Below, piece after piece: positions 11,459-17,766 of a stretch of 34,675 bases of DNA. A model generated the notes under the pieces. That model saw only the letters and a list, made by a program, of their open reading frames with translations. It ran no database searches and was not told where the DNA came from. Source of the DNA: Paludibacteraceae bacterium (GTDB lineage: Bacteria > Bacteroidota > Bacteroidia > Bacteroidales > Paludibacteraceae); contig JAFPNK010000057.1 in NCBI GenBank assembly GCA_017401985.1, positions 1-34,675 of the forward strand, given 5' to 3'. The position numbers were made by a program, and so were the translations under genes. Numbering within the stretch: position 1 is the first letter of the stretch; every line of letters starts with the position of its first letter.

Positions 11459-12624
11459 TTTTTAGATACATCGTATTAAGTTTGGCTGTCGCCTTCTCGG
11501 TAAGCCTTAGTGCGGAGACGGTGAAGGAGCTGCAGGCCAGGCAGAAGAAACTGCAGGAAGAGATAGAGCAGACCAATAAGATGCTCGGTCAAACCAAGCG
11601 TGACGAGACCGCCACGCTCAATAAGTTGCAACTCATTGAACGCAATATTCGTAACCAGAAAGAACTGATTCGAATGCTGGACAGCGAGATTACCGCCCTC
11701 GATTACGAGATGACGATGCTCGGTGGCAAACGTGACTCGCTGCAGGTGGTGCTGGAGCAGCATAAAGAGGAGTATGCGGAAATGATTCGTCACAGTCATT
11801 ACACCCGCATGCAGCAGTCCCCTCTGTTGTTCCTGCTCAGCAGTGACAGTTTTCAACAACTGGCGCGTCGGGCGCGGTACCTGCAGGAGGTCGCGCATTT
11901 CCGTCAGGAGCAGGTTCGGCGTATCGAGAGCACGCAGGCGGAGATAGACATACAGAACGAACTGCTGCAAGCCAGCAAACGGGACAAAGAGAAAGCACTC
12001 ATTACGCGTCAGCGGGAACAGGAGAAGCTCAAACGGGACGAACGCAAACAGCAGGCCATGCTCAATCAGCTTAAGACCAAAGAGAAAGACCTGACCAAGA
12101 AACTGAAGCAGCAGCAGAAGAAAGTGGCGGAGCTGAACAAAAAGATTGATGACATGATTCGCAAGCAGGCGAATGCGAATGCATCCCTCACCAAAGAGCA
12201 GCAACTCATTGCCGGCGGATTCGAAGCCAATAAAGGCCGATTGCCTTGGCCGGTTGAGAAAGGTGTGATCAGCGGACACTTCGGCAGACAGCAGCACCCG
12301 ATATACGCCCAAGTGACGATTGACAACAAGGGTATCTACCTGCAAACGGTAGCCGGAGCCAAAGCCCGCGCCGTGTACAAAGGAGAGGTGACCAGCTGTT
12401 TCATGATTGCCAACACCTACGCCGTCATCATTCAGCACGGTAACTACCGCACCGTCTATTCTAACCTCAGCAAGCTGAACGTCAAACAAGGCGACCAAGT
12501 GGATACCAAACAGGTGATTGGTACCATCTTCACAGACCCCGAACAAGACCAAAAAACGGAATTATACTTCCAGATTTACAAAGATAGAAACATTTTAAAT
12601 CCTGAATTATGGATAGCAAAGTAA
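11452..12624 (+). CDS. EnvC-like murein hydrolase activator, degenerate M23 domain
   Basis: A 390-residue secreted protein. A signal peptide (to about residue 21) is followed by a long charged coiled coil (about 22-250) and a C-terminal LytM/M23 domain (about 265-390) beginning WPVEKGVISGHFGRQQHP. The catalytic zinc ligands of true M23 peptidases are missing: the HxxxD region reads YAQVTIDNKGIYL and the usual HLHFE is replaced by ELYFQI. This fits EnvC-type proteins, which bind and activate amidases at the septum rather than cleave peptidoglycan. It is preceded by a DUF4292 lipoprotein and overlaps the FKBP gene by 16 bases. Confidence 0.87.
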   Translation: MNIFRYIVLSLAVAFSVSLSAETVKELQARQKKLQEEIEQTNKMLGQTKRDETATLNKLQLIERNIRNQKELIRMLDSEITALDYEMTMLGGKRDSLQVVLEQHKEEYAEMIRHSHYTRMQQSPLLFLLSSDSFQQLARRARYLQEVAHFRQEQVRRIESTQAEIDIQNELLQASKRDKEKALITRQREQEKLKRDERKQQAMLNQLKTKEKDLTKKLKQQQKKVAELNKKIDDMIRKQANANASLTKEQQLIAGGFEANKGRLPWPVEKGVISGHFGRQQHPIYAQVTIDNKGIYLQTVAGAKARAVYKGEVTSCFMIANTYAVIIQHGNYRTVYSNLSKLNVKQGDQVDTKQVIGTIFTDPEQDQKTELYFQIYKDRNILNPELWIAK

Positions 12625-13154
12625 AGGTGAAAGGTGAAAGGTTAAAGGTGAAAGGAATCGCAATACTTGCGATTATACTCGTGTGCTTTGCCGGTTGCAA
12701 AGAGAACAAATGGGCGGATTGGAAAGTACAGAACGAAGTATGGCTGCAGAACAATGCGCAGCAGGACGGCGTGGTGGTGACCTCCAGCGGATTGCAGTAC
12801 AAGGTGATTGCTGACCCGGGCAAGGACTTCGGCGAACCTTACCCTAACACGACCAGCACCATTCTGTGCGATTATACGGTTGAACTGATTAACGGATACG
12901 TGGTGGAGAGTAACAATAACGTCTCCATTTCGCTCAGTTCCACTATTCCCGGCTTTGCCGAAGGTTGCCACAAAGTGCATGTACACGGGGACGTAGAACT
13001 CTATATTCCCGCCTACCTGGGTTACGATTACTCCAAGCACGAGAGCGGTGAGTACAATGCGGCCGAAGGTTACGGTACCGAAGGTACCACCGGTTATATA
13101 CCACCCTATTCTACCCTCATTTACAAAGTGCATATATGCGGAATCTCCAATTAA
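12609..13154 (+). CDS. FKBP-type peptidyl-prolyl isomerase lipoprotein
   Basis: A 181-residue lipoprotein with Cys30 in the lipobox VCFAGC. The mature part has the FKBP pattern: SSGLQYKVI, DYTVELINGYVVESN, IPGFAEGCHKVHVHGDVELYIPAYLGYD and IPPYSTLIYKVHI. Several of the usual aromatic pocket residues look substituted, so isomerase activity may be weak. The role is probably periplasmic folding of secreted proteins. The start overlaps the end of the EnvC-like gene. Residues 4-16 (KVKVKGERLKVKG) come from a heptamer array, giving an unusually long, highly basic n-region before the signal core. Confidence 0.8.
   Translation: MDSKVKVKGERLKVKGIAILAIILVCFAGCKENKWADWKVQNEVWLQNNAQQDGVVVTSSGLQYKVIADPGKDFGEPYPNTTSTILCDYTVELINGYVVESNNNVSISLSSTIPGFAEGCHKVHVHGDVELYIPAYLGYDYSKHESGEYNAAEGYGTEGTTGYIPPYSTLIYKVHICGISN
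12621..12654. repeat. Heptamer array at the start of the FKBP gene
   Basis: A 6-base partial unit (GTAAAG) is followed by four heptamers: units 1, 2 and 4 are GTGAAAG and unit 3 is GTTAAAG. The stop codon of the EnvC-like gene (12622-12624) lies in the partial unit. In the FKBP frame the array encodes VKGERLKVKG. Confidence 0.95.
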
Positions 13155-13636
13155 GTTGGTTCGCTTGTGTGCTGTGTGCGTTGTTGGGACTGAGCGCTTG
13201 TGAAGGCTCGTCGTTCCGGAACAGCGTACCGGCGTACCCCGTGCGCGTGGTGGTGGACACACGCTCCGGGGCGTTTGTGCATTTTCAACCCACTAATCTT
13301 AATGCGAACGTGGTGGTTAACCGCAACGGGTATTTTCTGAACGGAGAGTACGTGCTGCCCTTAGGTGCGACCGACATGTACGGTTACGGAGGCGTGGTGC
13401 TCTTCGTCAGTCTGTACGGTTACGATGCCTACGATCTGGCGTGCCCGTACTGCGCGTTACACGGACAGAAACAGTCCTGTACCATCGACGGTTTCTATGC
13501 CGAATGTGACAAGTGCGGTGAGAAATACGACCTGGGCTCCGGTTACGCACTGCCTACACAAGGCCTCAGCCACGAAGCGCTACGAAGACTGAACATCATC
13601 AATTCCGACGGCAAACTAACCGTCACGCAACAATAA
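13136..13636 (+). CDS. Rieske-like four-cysteine lipoprotein
   Basis: A 166-residue lipoprotein (lipobox LLGLSAC, Cys22). The C-terminal half has the layout of a Rieske fold: a first loop ACPYC (Cys103, Cys106), a second loop CDKCG (Cys124, Cys127), then YDLGSG and a final proline-containing strand. Classical Rieske proteins use CxH and CxxH to bind 2Fe-2S; here both loops are CxxC, so zinc or a rubredoxin-type iron site is more likely. An extra Cys115 is present. The physiological role is unknown. It overlaps the FKBP gene by 19 bases and shares one base with the next gene (TAATG). Confidence 0.6.
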   Translation: MRNLQLSWFACVLCALLGLSACEGSSFRNSVPAYPVRVVVDTRSGAFVHFQPTNLNANVVVNRNGYFLNGEYVLPLGATDMYGYGGVVLFVSLYGYDAYDLACPYCALHGQKQSCTIDGFYAECDKCGEKYDLGSGYALPTQGLSHEALRRLNIINSDGKLTVTQQ

Positions 13637-14040
13637 TGATTACAAAAGACGATTTATTCTCCATCGGTTATCTGAAGCGCACGCATAACGATGACCTGCC
13701 GGAATTCGTGTTCGTGCAACGCGACGGGCTGTTCGTGCCTTTCCGTTCCGAACAGATCGCGTCCCTCATGGGCGAAGAGATCTGGTTGCAGCGAAGTGAT
13801 ATAGAGGAGATAGAAGACGGCATGTTCCTCTGGCAGGACCTGGTCGGATACACGGTCATAGACAAGAAAGCGAATGGCGAAGGAGTAACCGTAGGTGTGA
13901 TTGCCGAGGTCGATGAGAGTACCATCAACACGCTCGCCACGCTGGAAGACGGACGAATGATGCCGCTGCACGAAGATTTTATTATTGCTATCGACGAAGA
14001 CGCACATGAACTCCATGTGCAACTACCTTTTGAACTATGA
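13636..14040 (+). CDS. rimM: RimM-like ribosome maturation factor, shortened
   Basis: RimM binds ribosomal protein S19 and helps mature the 30S head. The 134 residues keep the general order: an N-terminal beta-barrel part (FSIGYLKRTH, GLFVPFRSEQI, EIWLQRSDIEEIEDGMFLW), then the PRC-barrel part (LVGYTVIDK, GVIAEVDESTINTLATLEDGRMMPLHEDFIIAIDEDAHELHVQLP). The family is usually about 165-180 residues; here some 30-40 residues of the first barrel are missing after TH, where homologues have a GxRG-type segment. It lies in a coupled chain (TAATG upstream, ATGA downstream) and directly precedes an RNA methyltransferase, which agrees with an RNA role. Confidence 0.72.
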   Translation: MITKDDLFSIGYLKRTHNDDLPEFVFVQRDGLFVPFRSEQIASLMGEEIWLQRSDIEEIEDGMFLWQDLVGYTVIDKKANGEGVTVGVIAEVDESTINTLATLEDGRMMPLHEDFIIAIDEDAHELHVQLPFEL

Positions 14041-14600
14041 GTCTCAAACTGACAACGGCCGAAATGGGTCGCATGAATATCGACCAGTATCGCGAAGCGG
14101 ATAAACTGCCGTTAGTGGTGGTGCTGGATAACGTACGCAGCCAGCATAACGTAGGGGCTGTGTTCCGTACGGCGGATGCGATGCGTATTGAGCGCGTGGT
14201 GCTCTGCGGTATCTGCTGCTGCCCGCCTAACCAAGAGATCCACAAGACGGCGCTGGGTGCGGAAGAGAGTGTCGATTGGCAGTACTACCCTCAGACCTTA
14301 GACGCTGTGCGCGCCTTGCAAGCGGAAGGATACACCGTGTATGCCGTCGAACAAGCACACGACTCCGTCACACTCGAAGAAGTGGCAGAAAAGGTGAGAG
14401 GTGAGAGGTTAGAGGTGAGAGGGATCGCCGTCGTATTAGGCCATGAAGTGTTCGGTGTTCAACAAGAAGTAATAGATCATTGCAGTCAATGCATAGAGAT
14501 TCCTCAATATGGAACGAAGCACTCGATGAACGTGTCGGTAACGGCAGGCATCGTGATGTACCGCTTAGCCTCCTCTCTCCGGCACGCGACAAGAGCGTAG
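14037..14600 (+). CDS. TrmH/SpoU family RNA 2'-O-methyltransferase
   Basis: A 187-residue SPOUT methyltransferase using S-adenosylmethionine to methylate a ribose in tRNA or rRNA. The three family motifs are present: LDNVRSQHNVGAVFRTADA (30-48), VVLGHEVFGV and IPQYGTKHSMNVSVTAGI near the end, which form the knot and cofactor pocket. Between motifs 1 and 2 the protein contains KVRGERLEVRG, encoded by a heptamer array. The start overlaps the rimM stop (ATGA). The end overlaps the U32 peptidase frame by up to 121 bases, so motif 3 is encoded in the same DNA as the U32 N-terminus. Confidence 0.88.
   Translation: MSLKLTTAEMGRMNIDQYREADKLPLVVVLDNVRSQHNVGAVFRTADAMRIERVVLCGICCCPPNQEIHKTALGAEESVDWQYYPQTLDAVRALQAEGYTVYAVEQAHDSVTLEEVAEKVRGERLEVRGIAVVLGHEVFGVQQEVIDHCSQCIEIPQYGTKHSMNVSVTAGIVMYRLASSLRHATRA
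14394..14421. repeat. Heptamer array inside the TrmH-family gene
   Basis: Four units: 1, 2 and 4 are GTGAGAG and unit 3 is GTTAGAG. It encodes VRGERLEVRG in frame. The order of units and the following GGATCG parallel the array at 12627-12654, which is followed by GAATCG. Confidence 0.95.
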
Positions 14601-16024
14601 CCCAAGCTGCTATCCAAGCAGGAGCGGATGCCATCTATATCGGCGCTCCGGCTTTCGGTGCACGACAAGCAGCCGGTAACAGTCTGGAGGACCTCGAAGA
14701 GGTCGTTCGTTATGCGCATACGTACGGGGTGCAGGTGTTGGTGACGCTCAACACGCTGCTGTACGAACACGAGTATGCGCAGGCGGTACAGATGGCACAT
14801 GACCTGTACCGCATCGGCGTGGATGCGCTCATCATTCAGGACTTACATCTTCTCGATTACAATCTGCCCCCTATTCGTTTGCACGCCTCCACCCAATGCG
14901 ACAACCGCACGCCGGAACAGGTGGCGTACCTGCGCGACCGGGGATTCAAACGCGTGGTACTCGCCCGCGAACTATCTATAGACGAGATACGTGCTATTCA
15001 TGAAGCGGTGCCGAATATCGAACTGGAAGCCTTCGTACACGGTGCCCTCTGCGTATCCTATTCGGGACGGTGTTATATATCCGAAGTGCTGGCTAACCGC
15101 AGTGCCAACCGAGGTGCCTGTGCACAGTTCTGCCGCATGGCGTATGACCTGCTGGACGCGAACGGGAACGAGGTGCCGGATGAAAACGGGCAACCTATCC
15201 ATCAGCGGTACCTGCTCTCGCTGCAAGACCTGGACCGCAGTGCGTACCTCAATGAACTAATCGAAGCCGGCGTAACGACCTTCAAGATAGAAGGACGACT
15301 CAAAGATGCGGATTACGTAACGAACATCACCGCGTACTATCGGGAGAAAATTGATAGTCTTACAGCGAAGCGGTCCTACAGCGATAGCGGTCTTACTTCC
15401 TACAGCGAAGCGGTCTACAAACGCACGTTTGTACCAGATCCCGAGAAGACTTTTCACCGCGGGGCAACCGATTACTTCCTGCACGGCCGCACACGACCGA
15501 TGGCCAATTGGGACACGCCCAAATCGACAGGCGAATATATCGGTGAGGTGCTTGAAGCGCATGGGAATAGTCTGCGCGTGCGGCTTAAGCAAGGCGTCAC
15601 GCTCCATAACGGCGACGGTCTGACCATCGGAGCGGAAGGCTTCAACGTCAACGGCGTGGAAGGAAACATCGTGAAGATTAACAAAAACCTTTCACCGCTC
15701 ACCGCTCACCTTTCAACTAAATTATTCCGAAATCTGGATACAGAGTTCGTGAACAATTTGCACTCCGAACGCCGCATCCCCGTGGATATCCTTTTCCGCG
15801 AGACGGAAGAGGGGTTCCTTCTGCGTATCGGCGATAAAGAACAACATTTTGCTTATGCCAAAGAACCTGCTCGCAATGCGGAGAAGGCGTTGGAGACCAT
15901 CCGTACGCAGCTCAGCAAACTCGGCGACACGCCGTACATTGCCCGCGAGGTGCGAATAGAAACCCAACCGTATTTTATACCGATTAGTGTACTGAACGAA
16001 TGGAGACGAACTACGATCATCTGA
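14480..16024 (+). CDS. Peptidase U32 family protein, main part
   Basis: A 514-residue protein of the U32 (collagenase-like/RNA-modification associated) family. The TIM-barrel part runs from LLSPARD (31-37) through QAGADAIYIGAP. The U32 signature FVHGALCVSYSGRCYISEVLANRSANRGACAQFCR is at about 185-219, with cysteines that in related proteins can hold an Fe-S cluster. A DUF3656-like region ends at IPISVLNEWRRTTII. Homologues start near residue 29, but the only in-frame ATGs are at 14480 and 14489, giving a long overlap with the TrmH gene. Two repeat-derived inserts are present: about 294-312 (TAKRSYSDSGLTSYSEAVY) and 403-413. The usual C-terminal cysteine segment is in the next frame. Confidence 0.8.
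   Translation: MQSMHRDSSIWNEALDERVGNGRHRDVPLSLLSPARDKSVAQAAIQAGADAIYIGAPAFGARQAAGNSLEDLEEVVRYAHTYGVQVLVTLNTLLYEHEYAQAVQMAHDLYRIGVDALIIQDLHLLDYNLPPIRLHASTQCDNRTPEQVAYLRDRGFKRVVLARELSIDEIRAIHEAVPNIELEAFVHGALCVSYSGRCYISEVLANRSANRGACAQFCRMAYDLLDANGNEVPDENGQPIHQRYLLSLQDLDRSAYLNELIEAGVTTFKIEGRLKDADYVTNITAYYREKIDSLTAKRSYSDSGLTSYSEAVYKRTFVPDPEKTFHRGATDYFLHGRTRPMANWDTPKSTGEYIGEVLEAHGNSLRVRLKQGVTLHNGDGLTIGAEGFNVNGVEGNIVKINKNLSPLTAHLSTKLFRNLDTEFVNNLHSERRIPVDILFRETEEGFLLRIGDKEQHFAYAKEPARNAEKALETIRTQLSKLGDTPYIAREVRIETQPYFIPISVLNEWRRTTII
15361..15415. repeat. Element B copy 1, inside the U32 gene
   Basis: Three TACAGCG-AGCGGTC units, at 15361-15375, 15377-15392 and 15401-15415, with TTACTTCC between the last two. 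The 40-base block 15376-15415 matches 25746-25785 in the DHH gene at 34 positions. Here it reads in the coding direction. Confidence 0.85.
15690..15717. repeat. Heptamer array inside the U32 gene, reversed orientation
   Basis: Units CTTTCAC, CGCTCAC, CGCTCAC and CTTTCAA are the complement of the GTGAAAG type. It encodes LSPLTAHLST. It is the only clear coding array of this family with the pyrimidine-rich strand as sense. Confidence 0.9.
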
Positions 16025-16185
16025 TGACTTGCCGATACTGCCTGCTGTTCGAGTTAGGGCACTGCCGCAAGACGAATCCTTATCCGCACGATAAGGAGCC
16101 GCGTTATTTGCGTTTGCGAACCGGTCAAATGCTGCGCCTCACGTTCGATTGTAAGAATTGTCAAATGCTCATAGATAAGGCATGA
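16000..16185 (+). CDS. Detached C-terminal cysteine segment of U32 peptidase
   Basis: A 61-residue frame. The peptide has MTCRYCLLFELGHC, then PYPHDKEPRYLRL, then LRLTFDCKNCQMLI, which matches the C-terminal end of full-length Bacteroidales U32 peptidases as I know them (CLRYELGxC ... FDCKNCQM). It lies one frame away from the U32 gene and overlaps its last 25 bases. Roughly 50 residues that usually link the DUF3656 part to this segment are absent. It may be a separately translated metal-binding subunit (ATG at 16000) or the remnant of a deletion plus frameshift. It overlaps the next gene's start by 4 bases (ATGA). Confidence 0.65.
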   Translation: METNYDHLMTCRYCLLFELGHCRKTNPYPHDKEPRYLRLRTGQMLRLTFDCKNCQMLIDKA

Positions 16186-17327
16186 TGCATCAACTACTCT
16201 GTATATTGGCATTGATACTCCATGTTCATTCGGGACAAAGCATCCAAACGGCAGTGGACAGCGCGCGCACGGTGTATGCCGAGCGGGGAGAGCGAACGAC
16301 GATTCTGATTGAACCGGGTACGTATCAGGAGCAGCTGACCATCGATGTGCCGGGACTGAAACTAAAGAACGCTTCGCGCCATCCGTCTATTGCGCTTAGG
16401 AACGGAGGCGTGGACTGCGATCCCAATGCCGTTCGTATCAGCTGGTACTACGGGCACGGGTATCAATACAAGAGTATGGACACCATCAATTACGGCGGCA
16501 GTCGTTCGCGGCGATGGAACGCGTCCGTACTGGTGACCGCACCGGATTTCTATGCGGAGAACATTATTTTCGAGAATAGTTTTAACCTCTACGTGTCGGA
16601 AAGAGAGGCGCAGGACAGTCTTTATGTGCTGCCGGAATATACTGCTCGTCCGATGCCTGAGCGTCCCAAGCAAGCGGGTTCGACGGCCGTGCAACTCAAA
16701 GCCTATCGCGAACGCGCTGCCGCGCTTTCCTTCACCGAAACGGCTACTCATGCGCATCTGAAGAACTGCCGCGCCGTGGGACGGCAAGACGTGTTATACG
16801 GTGACCAAGGCGCTTCTGTCTATTGGCAAGAGGGCATATTGCAAGGAGGCGTGGATTTTATCTTCGGTGCCATGACCTTAGCGGTAGATAAAGCCTTGCT
16901 TATTGCCGCTATCAACGGGGAAAAAGGAGACAAGTGTTATATTGCCGCCGGCCGCAGCGAAGGCACACGAGGCATGCTCTTCTACAAATGCCATATTCGC
17001 CTTGCCACAGAAGAGGAGTTACAAATCATAAATCATAAATCACAAATCACAAATACCACACCTGCGGTCTGGTTATCCCGCCCTTGGCGTTCCTGGGGTG
17101 AGACCGTGTGGGCCTATACGACTTGGGAAGAAGGGATTGTTCACCCCGAGGCGTGGAGTACCGGATTGATACAAAAACGTCCGGAGTATGATGCACTCAA
17201 CCCCTGCCCGAACAGTTACGAATACCGTTCGCAAGGGGACATAAAAAACCGCCCGGCGTGGGTGAAGATTTTGTCCAAACCCATCTTACCGGACGGTACA
17301 CGCATTCGCGTTAGTAATTGGCGATGA
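16182..17327 (+). CDS. Pectinesterase-like enzyme (CE8)
   Basis: A 381-residue secreted right-handed beta-helix enzyme expected to remove methyl esters from pectin homogalacturonan. A signal-like N-terminus (MMHQLLCILALILHVHSG) is followed by SIQTAVDSA and IEPGTYQEQL, typical of CE8. The catalytic signatures are present: GRQDVLYG (Asp near 203), GGVDFIFG (Asp near 225) and LSRPWR (Arg near 303). A heptamer array inside the gene encodes QIINHKSQITN in a loop before the LSRPWR strand. It is an odd carbohydrate enzyme at the end of a housekeeping-like run, with no other pectin genes nearby. Its stop codon abuts the stop of the convergent lipoprotein gene. Confidence 0.88.
   Translation: MMHQLLCILALILHVHSGQSIQTAVDSARTVYAERGERTTILIEPGTYQEQLTIDVPGLKLKNASRHPSIALRNGGVDCDPNAVRISWYYGHGYQYKSMDTINYGGSRSRRWNASVLVTAPDFYAENIIFENSFNLYVSEREAQDSLYVLPEYTARPMPERPKQAGSTAVQLKAYRERAAALSFTETATHAHLKNCRAVGRQDVLYGDQGASVYWQEGILQGGVDFIFGAMTLAVDKALLIAAINGEKGDKCYIAAGRSEGTRGMLFYKCHIRLATEEELQIINHKSQITNTTPAVWLSRPWRSWGETVWAYTTWEEGIVHPEAWSTGLIQKRPEYDALNPCPNSYEYRSQGDIKNRPAWVKILSKPILPDGTRIRVSNWR
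17022..17056. repeat. Heptamer array inside the pectinesterase gene
   Basis: Four units of the form YAAATCA (CAAATCA or TAAATCA) are followed by a decayed CAAATAC. The array is in frame and encodes QIINHKSQITNT. Confidence 0.9.
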
Positions 17328-17714
17328 TTACTTATCGAGCGTCAAATCAACACGCTTGTTGTCGCCTTTCTTAACGGTTACAGCGGTAGATCCGCGAATA
17401 TCGCCTTCGTTATCGAATACTGCGAAATACAGCGTCGTCTGGTCGTCCAGAAGTTCCAGATCCACTACAGAAAGATTGAATACGGCTACACCGTCATCCT
17501 CTGTTACTACTCGCGCAGATGCGAAATCCACGTCGGAATAAGCACCTTCCCAGTTGTCTGCACTGAACATGTAAACAACAATGCCGCTCTGCGGAATACC
17601 CAATTTGCTCTTAACGGTTACGTTAACGGTAGCCTTGGTCGGAAGAGCAAAGTTACAGCTCGCGAAGAGCATAACTACCAGTGCCAATGCTGCAAAAATA
17701 AAACCTTTTTTCAT
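17328..17714 (-). CDS. Small lipoprotein with Ig-like beta fold
   Basis: A 128-residue lipoprotein: MKKGFIFAALALVVMLFASC with Cys20 as the lipidated residue. The mature part is beta-rich (KATVNVTVKSKLGIPQSGIVVYMF ... TVKKGDNKRVDLTLDK) and resembles a single carboxypeptidase-regulatory or Ig-like domain, but no family is recognised with confidence. It lies 52 bases downstream of nadC on the same strand and has no promoter box of the usual type, so it is probably cotranscribed. Its stop codon directly abuts that of the pectinesterase gene. Confidence 0.75.
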   Translation of the reverse strand: MKKGFIFAALALVVMLFASCNFALPTKATVNVTVKSKLGIPQSGIVVYMFSADNWEGAYSDVDFASARVVTEDDGVAVFNLSVVDLELLDDQTTLYFAVFDNEGDIRGSTAVTVKKGDNKRVDLTLDK

Positions 17715-17766
17715 ACTGATTTGTTTTTAATTAGTGAATAAATAATTATTATTGATTGATTGTTTG

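Noticed and set aside
11476-12552. 358-codon open frame on the minus strand
   Set aside because: Antisense to the EnvC-like coiled coil; the leucine- and phenylalanine-rich peptide is the complement of Lys/Glu/Gln codons.
12621-12654. Heptamer array considered as a Shine-Dalgarno-like region for the FKBP gene
   Set aside because: It lies downstream of the ATG at 12609, and Bacteroidetes rely little on Shine-Dalgarno pairing.
16182-17327. Pectinesterase considered as evidence for a polysaccharide utilization locus
   Set aside because: No susC/susD pair, other pectin enzymes or sensor-regulator genes are found nearby.
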